From Siniperca chuatsi (taxonomy: Eukaryota; Chordata; Actinopteri; Centrarchiformes; Sinipercidae): a DNA stretch of 64,000 bases. This document shows positions 46,938-58,900 of the stretch, in pieces (within the stretch, counting starts at the first letter, position 1; each line of letters opens with the position of its first letter). The DNA lies in assembly GCF_020085105.1 (NCBI RefSeq), contig NC_058046.1, forward strand, positions 1,592,628 to 1,656,627, in the 5' to 3' direction. A program made the translations under genes and the position numbers. The notes beneath the pieces are model-generated. The model saw only the letters and a program-made list of their open reading frames with translations. It made no database searches and had not been told where the DNA came from.

Positions 46938-49185
46938 AGCAATACAACTTCTCTCTCCGCTCTCTTTCAATTCATCTCAGTTCAGTGGGGCTTTATCCGC
47001 ATCATGGGGAAACAGACGTTAACATTGGCAAAGCATGTATGAAATAAAAACATAAACAGAAAAAAGTATATACAGATAATATAGTAATAATAATTTAAAA
47101 ACAATTGTACAGACTTGCAGTTAAAAAACTAATAAAAATAAGTGAAAACTACATAAACATTGCAGCATGTTTTTATAATGAATGTGTGTGTGTGTGTGTG
47201 TTGTTGTTGATATATATTGATCAGCAGGATCGGCCCTGTCTTCTTCTCCTCTGAGTATTTTTAATGTTGAGCTCTTTGAAATCTGAGATCACAGAGTTGA
47301 ACTTGTTAAAGTAAACGTTCCTTATTTCACTGAATGTTGTACATTGTAGGAGGAAGTGCAGCTCTGTCTCACCTCACCTGTCTCACCTGTCTCACTTCAC
47401 CTGTCCAACAGCGACCACATGTTCTGTTTTCTTCTGGCAGCCATGTCTGTTTGTGTCTTCCTGTTTTGATGCCAGTTTGTGGACACTGAGCCTGCACTCG
47501 GTCAGGATCTGTTTCTGCTTTCTGTCTCTGACAGCAGAGAGACTTTCTGCCAGTTCATCGTCTCTTTTTAGGGCCAGATAACTTTCTGATCTACTTTGGC
47601 TTTTAGTTTCTTCATTCCAGTGTTCCAGATAGGTTTCTTTACATTGCGTTATAATTTGGTTTCCTCTGATTGGTGTTTGGAAAGCAGTGCTGTTGTGAGA
47701 CTGGTCAGAGTGTGTGTGAGGGGGGGCAGTTAGTCTCAGCACCAGCTGACATAGGGGCCTGTTTACTGTCAGGCTGCAACTAATAATTAATTACATTATT
47801 GATTAATCTTATTGTTAATGGTTTTGTTAATAAAATGTCAGAAAATAGAAAATAGATTAATTGATAATCAAAATACTTGCAGATTAAATAATTAATTTTT
47901 TAATTGACTAATCGAGTAATCAAGTTTAGTTTACTGCTGTGTTTACAAACATGAATGATCCGTGTCACCTGGTAACTGATTACTTCACTGATTTATTTAA
48001 AATACAACATATAAAGTAAATAATAATAATAATAATAATAAAACCATGATGAGAAGTCCATGAGGTGCTCAGAATATAATGGAAATGTGAACATTTGGAT
48101 GGAAATGTGAACATTTGGATTTCCCATGACAACTAACCACACTCCATCTGCTGAGGAAGATCGTGTGAAATGATCGAAAGCCCCATAACAGCTACTCAGT
48201 GGAGGTGAGATTGTTTTGCCAACTGCTGTTTCTAAAGTCAAGAATGAAACTCTATAAAGTGATTAATAAGATCGATAGATAAAACTAAAAGGTATTATGG
48301 TCACTAAATGTGTCTATTAATAGTTTTCTTTCCTCCTGATTACGTTGTTAAATGGCAAAATAATTGAATAAATGAATTTAAATATATTTAAAATGTACTT
48401 ATTCAAACAACAACAATATTAAGGAACCCTGTTGGACAGACCGACAGCGCCACCCAGTGGAGAAACTGTTGAATTTCTAGAATTAGTTTTCTTGAAAACA
48501 TCTCATTTTGAAATGTAACTTTCTAGAATTTTCCAGTTAATCAAACATGTTTATGAAAGTCTGCTCTCTCTTTAATCTTTAACTAATGATCACTAGGAGT
48601 ACTTTTATGCCTTTCTCCCATTTTCTTTCAATCAATTAATTTTCTATCAACTTACTAATTGTTTCAGCTCAACTGCTGTTTAAAATCAATGCTGAACATT
48701 GACCATTGTATCACCAGAATGATGATACATTACTTCACATGTGCATATAAAAAATAAATAATTGATATAATGTGGATTAGAAGTCCATAATGCGCTACAG
48801 TTCCCATGACAACAAACTGATGAAGACCATGTGATGTGATAGAAACTGCTTCAGAGCAGCTACTGAAGATGCAGAGTAATAAACAGAAGAAAACTATTTA
48901 TTTCACAAAATGAATGATGTTGGAGGAAAACTTTTATTTCATTGACTTAAAATCCTCCTTGAGTAAATAAATTCAAACATGTTTTACGCATTTAGATACA
49001 TGAATTCAAACACTGCTCTCAGAAACTGGGTGAAACTTCTAAAATATAAGAATCCAAGATGTTTCCAGTTTGTGACGTGACAAAATGAGTTTTTAGTGAG
49101 ATTAGAAGTCTGATGTTAGAAATGGAGGTGATGTGTCTTCATACTGTTCTGTTCCACAGTGATGAACAATAAAGTTTTTAAAGCA
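46938..49185. other. Intergenic between the PARP14-type and lectin genes
   Basis: No gene found. Contents: a short GT microsatellite near 47183-47201, a GATTAATTGATAATC-type repeat at about 47770-47930, a 20-bp unit (GGAAATGTGAACATTTGGAT) in tandem at 48080-48119, and two CTGATGAAGACCATGTGATG-type repeat fragments (48125-48215, 48790-48870). An open frame at 47392-47742 has no recognisable domain. Confidence 0.55.
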
Positions 49186-52100
49186 TCAGGCTTCACCGGC
49201 TGATTTGTCTTCACCTGCAGACAAACACAACCAGTGATGAGCGTCAGGATCTTTGTATTCAGGACAAATGAACACAGACAAGAAACAACAAATACAACAA
49301 AAACCAAAAACACACTGAAATAATTTGTGCTGTGAATGAAAATATGATAATTTTTTACTTTGCCACCTGGGGGCACTGAGCCTACAGAGTTTAGTTTGGA
49401 AAGAGGAAGGAAAGGCAAGTTCAGTAACTACAAGGGATTCAAAGTGCTTTACACAAGACAGAAAGGCTTTAAGAGAAGACAAGATGATGTAAAAAGACAT
49501 AAATTACAAACTAAAATAGAAAATTAAAATAAGATAATATAGATTAAGACAGATTAAACAGTAGAATAAAAAATCATAGTGCAGCTGCAGTGCAAGTTAT
49601 GAATAAATAGTCCCAAATTTAATTTAATAAAATGCAAACAGAAAAGTTTTAAGCCCTGATTTAAAAGAACTGAGAGTCGGAGCAGACCTGCAGTTTTCTG
49701 GGAGTTTGTTTCAGATATGTGGAGAATAAAAATGGAACGCTGCTAAGCAGTAAGCAATAAGCAGACCTGATCCTGGACCATCTGTGAGGTCAGGACAGGA
49801 CCCTGGGGACAGGAAGCAGACCTGATCCCAGACCACCTGAGAGGTCTGAACAGGACTCTGGGGACAGGAAGCAGACCTGATCCCAGACCACCTGAGAGGT
49901 CTGTATGCTTCATAACTGAGCAGCAGATCAGAAGTAAACCAGTCAGTGATTTATAATCCAACAGCAGTATTTTAGGAAGAATAAATCAGGGAGGAAGTTA
50001 GTAGTTTGTCATAGTTTTACAGCTGTGACCTAAATGTTCTCTCAGTAGAGTTTTCCACATGTAGGACTTTATTTTACTGTATTTATCAAACTTCCAGCAC
50101 CAGGAGCACCAGTTGTGGAAAGTAACTAAGTACATTCACTCAAGTATTATTAGAAATATCTGAAATTTATTTTATTTTATTGTACATTTATTCATCCACA
50201 GTCAGAGTTAATTTAACACTGAAGAATGAATTGTGTTTTAGACCAAATACCTCATTATTGATATGCAATACACAACAGTGGTAAGGTACTACCGCATATT
50301 ATAGATGTGACTGTTTAACACTTGTTTTGGTCAGGATATATTTTCTCTTAAGTTTTCCCTTAAACTTGAATGAGAAGCTTCAGCCTCCTCAAAGAAACAG
50401 TGAAAGAAATTCAAGTAACTAAGTACATTTACTCAAGTACTGTACTTAAGTACAATTTTGAGGTACTTAACATGAGTATTTAAATTTTTTTGCAACTTTA
50501 TACTTCTACTCCACTACATCTCAGAGGGAAATATTGTACGTAAGATAAAACTTTATTGATCCCCGGGGGAAATTCACAAGCTAGCAGTTTATAAAGTAAT
50601 TAAAATGAGCTCCACCTTTACCAGCTGCTACATTAAAGTGATTTACACAATAATGAATCAATAAAACTATGCTACTTTTGTACTTTTACTGAATTAAGAT
50701 TTTGAATGCAGAACTTTTACTTTTATTGGATGATGAGAATAAAGTTTTCCCCTGTTAAAGACAGTCAGGTAAGAACCCCATGATGATCATAACACAAACA
50801 TGTCTGTGTGTGTTTTTTTTTGTTTTTTAATCTTTGTGAAGATATATGAAAATGTTGACCTTGAAAGTGAGGACATTTTGTCTGGTCCTCACTTCTTTAA
50901 GGGGCTGTTTGAGGGTTAAGACCTGGTTTAAGAGTTAGGGTTGGAGTTAGGGTTAGGGACTAGGAAAAGTATTATGTGAGACTATAATAGGACAAATGCA
51001 TGTGTGTGTATGTGTGTGTACGTACAGTCAGGTTTGGTTGGAGGTGGTGGTGGTGGAGGTGGTGTGGCGCAGGTGTAGGACACCTCCAGGTACCTCGTCT
51101 GCTCCTTACAGGGATATTCACCAAACACCCACTCAGTGACTGGGACCTGACAGGACCTCCTGTTACCACAGCTGGAGACAGAAAAAGAGAGAATATGGTC
51201 AGAACCAGAGGTGGACTGCACATCTGGAAGTTCTGAACAAGTCCTGAATGTCAGCTATAGTTCCCAGGATGGCAGCCTGGTCCCCTGCACTCCTGCACAC
51301 ATCTGAAACAGAGTTATTACTATTATAAAGTCCAGGACAGTGAGCTGCTGAGGCCTGTGTTGCCACCATTGTATGTATGTATTGTATGTATGTACCCTTG
51401 GGAGTGTTTCAGATTGCCACCTCAAAGAAGAACTCACATTAATTTAAAATTGGTGTCATTTGGTTTCATGGTTTTAATTTTTTTTCTTGGCAAAATAGTC
51501 AGTAGCAATCTATAACACAATTATATGCTTATTCTACACAAACTCTAAAAAATTATTCTTATTTTCTTTGGTATTTTTTCATATACAGATATGCTATGAT
51601 GATTGCTGGGTAATATGTATGTTGATGTTGTCCAATGTCAAGTCTCTATTTAATCATGTGATGAGACAATACGATATACGGTAGCTAGTTTAGGCGCTAT
51701 CCATGGTTCTGATAGCTTTCTCTATGACCTCTCTACTTTCCCAATACAATAGCCGAAGTAATTCATTCAACTGTAAAATCCAACGCATCGTTGGTAAAAT
51801 CTATACAAGCCTAATGATGTGTGTGTGTGTGTGTATACTTCATAACTAGTAACTAGCGTGCACTACAGCTCGTCATAATAAAGTGCACTGGGGCCCGTTG
51901 TAACCTTATGCCATTGGACAAATCAGCCCCACTACAGTATTAGCTATTAGAATCTGAAACCTTAGTGATTTTAGCAAAGATTACTTTGTGACCACAGAAA
52001 AAAACTACAGCTGTCATGAAAATATAAGAGCGTAGCAGTACTGGTACTAAAGTTATCGTAACTTGGTTTTGTCCATATCCATAAAACTCACCAACACTTC

Positions 52101-55100
52101 TTCTAAAACCTTCAACACAACCTCTTCTAAAATAATTTTTTCAACTATAAAAGTCTAAAAACTTCTATAGTCATCTTTGTCCTGCTGTTATTCCAGACAT
52201 GTCTGAACTAACTACAGACTCTAGACTCGCTCATGGACTCGCCTCTTTTGGTAAGCCGTGACATTTAGCCCATGAAGGTCTAGGGCTTATGGGAGAGGAT
52301 GTTTGTTAAAGGCTGCTAAAAAATTGAAATATTCAATAAAAAACAATATTAGTTTGTATTTCAAATAATTATATGTATAAACATATGAAGCAAGCCACAC
52401 AACATACTGTTGACAAAGTCTCTGTTCTAAGGCTGGATTTTTAGTTATTAGTGTTGTTACAAATGTCAGTGGGATTTTGAATGAGGTTTTCTTACTTCTG
52501 AAACAGAACCAGGATGTTCTGGTTTCACTTCAGCTCTCTAAATTTTATCCTGTAATAACCACGTCATTGATTTCTCCTGCTATTTCTGTCACCTTGTTGT
52601 GGAGTTCTTCTGCCCTCAAGTAGGAAAAAAATACATAAATGAATGTACAAGGATGAGGAGAAGTTTTCTTACAGATCCTCCACCACCATCTCAGCCCAGG
52701 GGAAGGAGCAGTAGGTGTCGGGTCCGTCATCTGGGTGGGCTTTTCCCTCCCCACACCTCGTCCCCACCCCAACCTTATACAGGATGTGTTCCAGCTTTAT
52801 CTTACTGCCAACATCTGCAGGAGGAGGAGAAAGGAGTATGAAGTGTCACAAAATTAACACCACATTTCATTATATATATATAGTATATGCATGTCCTCTC
52901 AGACACTGTGCAGTAAACTGACAATAAAATCAAACATCCCTGTTAGCACTGCCCCGTTTGTTGTTCACATTTGTCCAGCAATCCACTGGTGGGCTGGGAC
53001 GTCTCTGATTTAAATGACTACTGGACTAATGTCCACTCTTATGAGTTATTCTTATGGTAAAGGGTTTTTACAGCCATGACTTATCATTTATTGATTTCGG
53101 TGATAATGATACACAGAGCAGATTTAATATGCAGATATATATTACACTGTGAGGACCTGAACCTGATTGCCCACCAACACTGTGAGGACCTGAACCTGAA
53201 TGCCCACCAACACTGTGAGGACCTGAACCTGATCGCCCACCAACACTGTGAGGACCTGAACCTGAACGCCCAGCAACACTGTGAGGACCTGAACCTGATC
53301 TCCCACCAACACTGTGAGGACCTGAACCTGATCGCCCACCAACACTCTGAGGACCTGAACCTGATCGCCCACCAACACTGTGAGGACCTGAACCTTATCG
53401 CCCACCAACACTGTGAGGACTTGAACCTGATTGCCCAACAACACTTTGATGACAGAAAGTCTCAACAAGTTTAACTGAATATTTTAGGTAAAGAGTTTAC
53501 TTTAATGGAAGAGTTTGACATTTTGGGAAATATGCTTATTGTCTTTTAGGCTTAGATGCTCAGATTAGATACCACTCTCATGTCTGTATGGTAAATATGA
53601 AGATACAGCCAGTTAGCTAAGCTTAGCATAAAGACTGGAAACAAGGGGAAACAGCTAGCCTGGCTCTGTCCAAAGGTAACAAAATCCACCTACCAGCACC
53701 TCTAAAGCTCACTGATAAACATGTTATATCTTGTTTGTTGAATCAAACATCCCTGTTAGCACTGCCCCGTTTGTTGTTCACATTTGTCCAGCAATCCACT
53801 GGTGGGCTGGGACGTCTCTGATTTAAATGACTACTGGACTAATGTCCATTCTTATGGGTTATTCTTATGGTAAAGGGTTTTTACAGCCATGACTTATCAT
53901 TTATTGATTTCGGTGATAATGATACACAGAGCAGATTTAATATGCAGATATATATTACACTATGAGGACCTGAACCTGATTGCCCACCAACACTGTGAGG
54001 ACCTGAACCTGAACGCCCACCAACACTATGAGGACCTGAACCTGATCGCCCACCAACACTGTGAGGACCTGAACCTGATCGCCCACCAACACTGTGAGGA
54101 CCTGAACCTGATTGCCCACCAACACTGTGAGGACCTGAACCTGATCGCCCACCAACACTGTGAGGACTTGAACCTGATTGCCCAACAACACTTTGGCGAC
54201 AGAAAGTCTCAACAAGTTTAACTGAATATTTTAGATAAAGAGTTTACTTTAATGGAAGAGTTTGACATTTTGGGAAATATGCTTATTGTCTTTTAGGCTT
54301 AGAGTTAGATGCTCAGATTAGATACCACTCTCATGTCTGTATGGTAAATATGAAGATACAGCCAGCAGCCAGTTAGCTAAGCTTAGCATAAAGACTGGAA
54401 ACAAGGGGAAACAGCTAGCCTGGCTCTGTCCAAAGGTAACAAAATCCACCTACCAGCACCTCTAAAGCTCACTGATAAACATGTTATATCTTGTTTGTTT
54501 AATTGGTACAAAAAACAAAGTGTAAAAACAACAAATCGCTGTTTTACAAGGGATTATGTGCCAAAAGCGAATAAGCATATATCCAAAAATGTCAAACTTT
54601 TGCTTTAATGTTAATAATAATTAAGTTAAAAAAAGTGGCAATAGACTGAATGTAACTGCTCCCATAAGGACAACAAGATGATTGTGTTTCTGTGTGTTTT
54701 CTTACCACATGACATCTCAGCTGTGTCATTGAGACAGGCGTAGATAACTTCTCTCCCTCTGTCAAAACACACACAGGTCAGGCTGCAAGCAGTGACATCA
54801 TCACCATCATAATCATCATTTACTGGTCAGTGTTTCCTTGAGTCTTGTGCACTTTGTTTTTGTCCTTATTTTGTATTTAGAGTCAAACATCTCCTATATA
54901 ATGATCAAAAACATTTTATTGTTTTTGAATTTACATATCTAGTTTTAACAGTATGAAAGTCCATTTGTTATGAAACTGTGTAAGACAGAACATTAATTCA
55001 AATAAGGACAACATAAACACCAAAAATGCAGTTGTGTGCTATTTTTAGGAGAGAAGTTAGTTTCCATTAAATTTCTATTAACAGGATGTCATTTAATAAA

Positions 55101-55946
55101 ATACAAATGCTGTAAACACTATAAATTAGCTATAAATTCTGTACTTATTGTTCAAACTGGTTTCCAGCAGAGTGAGCAGAGATGGTGTTCTTTAGTTTAA
55201 TTAAAAACTCACCAGCATGAGTGAAATACCAAGCTGCAGCCAGCACTGAAAACACAACACAAAGTCATCTGAGATACAACTTTTATCTTTTTAACACTCT
55301 AAGCTGCTGTAGTTCAGAACATACATGTGAACAGGCATCACAAATAACCAGTTTGTAGTAAACTGACAATGAAACATCACTGCATTTTGATGCCAAAATG
55401 AGATCTGAAAGTAAAGCATTAAACAACAGATTGTATTTAATTGGGATGGTTATAAAAGCTGTTATGAGGATCTGTATGTGGCTTCAACATGCTATGTTTT
55501 CAGAAAATCACAATCTGGGATCAGTTCACCTTCAGCTCCCACATATTTATTAGAAATGTCAACATACATGTAGAAAGTACAGAAATACCAAATATTACAG
55601 TAAAAATCATATGTAGCAAACCAAAAATCTTGTAACGTCTTCTTAATTAGTATACTGTGGTAAAATGTAATAAACCTCTGATGCTTGAACATTTGACTTC
55701 TGTCCAGGAAATACATTTTATGAAATTTATAACTTATTATACTACAACTCTTTTCAAAGTTTGAACACCCAAATGATTCAAAACACAGAGTTAATACACT
55801 TTGTATACTTTAGTTTGCATTTGTCCATAGACAACAAATGCCACTAAAAAGCAAACAAATAAAACAGAAGGCTGCATGTTTGACTGAATCTGATTAAAGC
55901 AGAGAGGATACTCACAGCCGAAGGCAACCAGCCTCAGTGGGACCAT
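49186..55946 (-). CDS. Secreted SUEL/rhamnose-binding-type lectin, single domain
   Basis: Six exons: 55946-55916, 55245-55213, 54756-54706, 52814-52673, 51171-51026 and 49214-49186, 432 nt including stop, 143 residues, in frame across GT-AG junctions. Exons 1-2 give a signal peptide (MVPLRLVAFGLLAAAWYFTH). The mature part is one SUEL-type domain: EVIYACLNDTAEMSCD, KIKLEHILYKVG, TRCGEG, DTYCSFPWAE, CGNRRSCQVP, FGEYPC and RYLEVSYTC, with eight cysteines at family-like spacing. An eight-proline run and a short tail with a ninth Cys follow. The usual YGR and DPC sugar-binding motifs are changed (YGR absent, FGEYPC for FGDPC). Fish rhamnose-binding lectins bind bacterial glycans and occur in eggs, mucus and blood. 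Sugar binding here is uncertain. The exon 3 acceptor used is CAGAG, chosen to keep frame. Confidence 0.85.
49380..50990. repeat. Lectin intron 5: mixed dispersed repeats
   Basis: Contains a TTCAAAGTGCTTTACACAAG-type fish repeat (49430-49700), a 55-bp tandem repeat, an AAGTACATTTACTCAAGTAC-type repeat (50110-50740), and a GAGGACATTTTGTCTGGTCC ... GGTTAGGGTT element (50860-50970). No exons. Confidence 0.6.
49761..49908. repeat. 55-bp tandem repeat, about 2.7 copies
   Basis: Units start GCAGACCTGATCC at 49761, 49816 and 49871. The second and third copies are nearly identical and the first is more diverged (GGACCATCTGTGAGG). Confidence 0.9.
51172..52672. other. Lectin intron 4
   Basis: AT-rich sequence with a short GT microsatellite near 51820-51834. 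I see no exon or recognisable element. Confidence 0.5.
52928..53740. repeat. Intronic tandem duplication, copy 1 (813 bp), with minisatellite
   Basis: The unit starts AATCAAACATCCCTGTTAGC, includes a minisatellite and ends in the TTAGCTAAGCTTAGCATAAA ... CTTGTTTGTT dispersed element. The second copy follows immediately. It lies in lectin intron 3. Confidence 0.9.
53145..53441. repeat. 33-bp minisatellite, 9 units
   Basis: The unit is CACTGTGAGGACCTGAACCT followed by GATCGCCCACCAA, with a few substitutions between units (GATTGCC, GAACGCC, CTCTGAGG). Since 33 is divisible by three, the array is open on both strands (HCEDLNLIAHQ on plus), but there is no evidence of coding. Confidence 0.95.
53741..54500. 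repeat. Intronic tandem duplication, copy 2 (about 760 bp), with shorter minisatellite
   Basis: Nearly identical to copy 1, but with two fewer 33-bp units and small insertions (for example a repeated CAGCCAG near 54360). Confidence 0.9.
53958..54188. repeat. 33-bp minisatellite, 7 units
   Basis: Same unit as the array at 53145-53441 inside the second duplication copy. Two units here carry CACTATGAGG. Confidence 0.95.
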
Positions 55947-58900
55947 GTTGGTGTCTCTCAGCTTCCTCTTCTGTCTTCCACCTGCAGTCTGACAATGAAA
56001 GCAGCATCTGTACGCCCAGGTATTTATGTGTCCGTCCTGACAGCAGACATGCAGACGCCTGTCCTGCTGCAGCAGGCATGCAGGGCCTCCTGACCCAGAT
56101 GTGACAAACATGTAAAACCCTGCGGAGCTGCGGGAGAGAGATCTATAAATCCACAGGTTTCAGGACCCTTAACACTTTAAATCCCAGCTGCACCTCATTC
56201 TCCTCCATATTCCTCATTAAGAAGCTCAAAGCTTAAAAGAAAAACATCTGGATCTGTTATCCAGGGGTGGAAACTGTGTTCGCTAACAGGCCCAGATTTA
56301 CAAAATGAGCATCTTTTGAAGGCCCTATAGCTCTATTTATACCACAGTACATATACAAGATCTATATAGGGGACTTTGACATCTTAAAAACAGTCATATT
56401 TCCACAGTGCACAAACACTGAGCTTCCTAAAATCCTAGCTGACTGTTAATGATCTGAAGTTCCCACTGTAGCCTGAATCGCTGCCCACAGCAATTCAACA
56501 AGATCAAAAGGAGGTCAAAAAATGACATGAAAATGGTGACGAGTGTGAATGAGATGTTTGCAGCTGTACAGGTTGTTGTAAGTAGACTTTCAGAAATAAT
56601 AACATAACTTAAATCATCATATTTCTTTGATCTTGATGAAAAATGTTGAGTTAACTGCTGCTGAATGAAGTCAACTGGACAAATATGTCACTGGATTAGA
56701 GCTGCAAATAACAATATTTTCATTGTCGATTAAACTGAGGATCATTTTCTTAATTAACTGATTGTCTGGTCTGCGATTAATGATTAGCAAAATTGTTGCC
56801 AATTAATTTTCTGACAATCAACTAGTGACTACAGACTATTGTTTTGTCCAGTTCTACACTGAATACTGGATTAGCTGATACTTGGCTGGGGCAAAACAAC
56901 CACACTTACCAAACAGAAAAGGGCTAACATGAAAATTATATCAGATTGAATAATAATTGAAAATTAAATGACAAATCAGTTGGATTATTACTGTACTCAA
57001 ATAGTGGATCGTATAAAGTAAAATACACTACATTACACTTGTGAAAAATATACTTAAAATACTTAAAACATAAAACATTAAATACACAACATAAAATACT
57101 GCAGAGTACTATACTGTTCTCCTTTTTATTGATTCCCTAGGAAACATAAAAGACTTAACCTTACTAGTATGATTTTGGCCTTCTAAATCTGGAGGTGTTA
57201 CTGCATTTTATGTGGTGAACACCTAATTTACATATACTGTTTATACACAACACAACAAACTACTGCATCAAAAATCACCACAGAGATTGATAAACTTGTC
57301 TTGACTCAAGAGTCAACAACAACTAAAACTGATGTTTCACAAAGATAGTAGTGATTACATGACTTTTGTATTGTATTGCTGGAAAGTGTACATGAGTGTA
57401 TAGCTGAAATGATAATGACAAACCTTTGGGAATTAAATTATTTCATTGCATTGCTAAACATTTTCAACTGGCAGAAACTTTCTTCACTTTCACTATCTGC
57501 TTTTAAAACTCAGCACAGTTTGGGGATTTGGCGTTACAATTGAGCACAATAACAAAATAAATATCTTATTTTTTTTGAAGAAGCCAAAACCAAGAAGAAA
57601 TGTTCACAGATAATTACTGCTCAGGACCCACCGAGACACCAAAAACTCAGAAAATGTCCCAACATGTATCAGCAGCTTCTTGAAGAAGTCCAGGTGGCTG
57701 CCACAGGCTCATAAATACCGGAGTCCACTGCAGCAGCATAGCAACAGGAGGCCAACATCATTATGATCTTACATAACTGACAGAAGCTTTTTAACTGAAA
57801 TGTTAAAGTGTTGCAGGTTTAAAGATTTAGCTTAAATGATCCATGTTGAGTTAAGACTTGAGACTCAAGTCAGACTCGAGTTGCAAAAATAAAGACTTGA
57901 CATGACTTGGACTTGTCTGCTGTGAGACGCGATGTTATATCCTTTATGTTCAGCATGTTTTGATGAATGTTACTTGGTGTTACACACATGTTTGGTTGGT
58001 CCTGGGTTCAGTTATTAGTGATCATACAATTTTTATTTTTTTATATATGTATATATACAGTAGTAGTCAAACGTTTACATAAACTTGTATGTGACATTTA
58101 TGTTGAGGCAGTTTAGGGATTTTAATGGTCTCTTCTTTTTCTGTGACAGAATGATTGGAAAATGTACTTCTTTGTCACAAAAAACAAATAAATTTGGTTT
58201 CTTTTATACATTTTTTGTGGGTTGTCTAAAAATATGACAAAATCTGATGGGTCAAAAATATACATACAGCAACTTACAGTACTGTGTGTTATAAATATCG
58301 GTGGCATAGAAAGTTCTACAATCTCATTTAACTTTATGAGATTGCATCTTAACTCCCTGTCAGTGATTGTGATTTACTACAGCTGGTAACTTCTCTGTGC
58401 CTGTAAAAATAGGGCTTGTTTTAAGGCTGCTTATTTTCATTATTGATCTGCTGATTATTTTCTTGATGAATCATTTTGTCTAAAAAAAAAAAAAGTGAAA
58501 AACAGCAATCACAGCATCTCGGGCTGCAAAGTCATGTTCTTAAATTGCATGAATAATCCAAATAATATTTCCTTTGCTATCATATATGATAAAAACAAAC
58601 AACAAATCCTCGTATTTGACAAGCTGGAACTTTCTGACAAATAACTGAAACAATTAATCGATTACCATACACAATTAATTTTCTAACAATCAACTGATCG
58701 ATTAATTGACTAATCATTACAGCTCTAGCTTGTTTGAAGGCAAGCATTAGATTGAGCCACAAACATCCCAATGGGCCAAAGAGCTCTCCTGATGACTCTA
58801 CTGATGACACTTGATGATAAATTAACTTTGTCCTTCCTGTTTTGCTGAAGAAAAAGCTCAGGTCTCAAGTGAGTTCAGGTACAGATACCAGTGTCCACAG

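Noticed and set aside
50930-50970. Interstitial telomere repeat (GGTTAGGGTT runs)
   Set aside because: Only two or three imperfect units within a known type of fish intronic repeat.
53076-53474. Protein gene made of CEDLNLIAHQ repeats
   Set aside because: The frame is open only because the unit is 33 bp. It lies inside a lectin intron, the opposite strand is equally open, and there is no promoter or splice support.
53145-54188. CRISPR-like array
   Set aside because: Units follow each other directly with no spacers, and the host is a vertebrate. It is a minisatellite.
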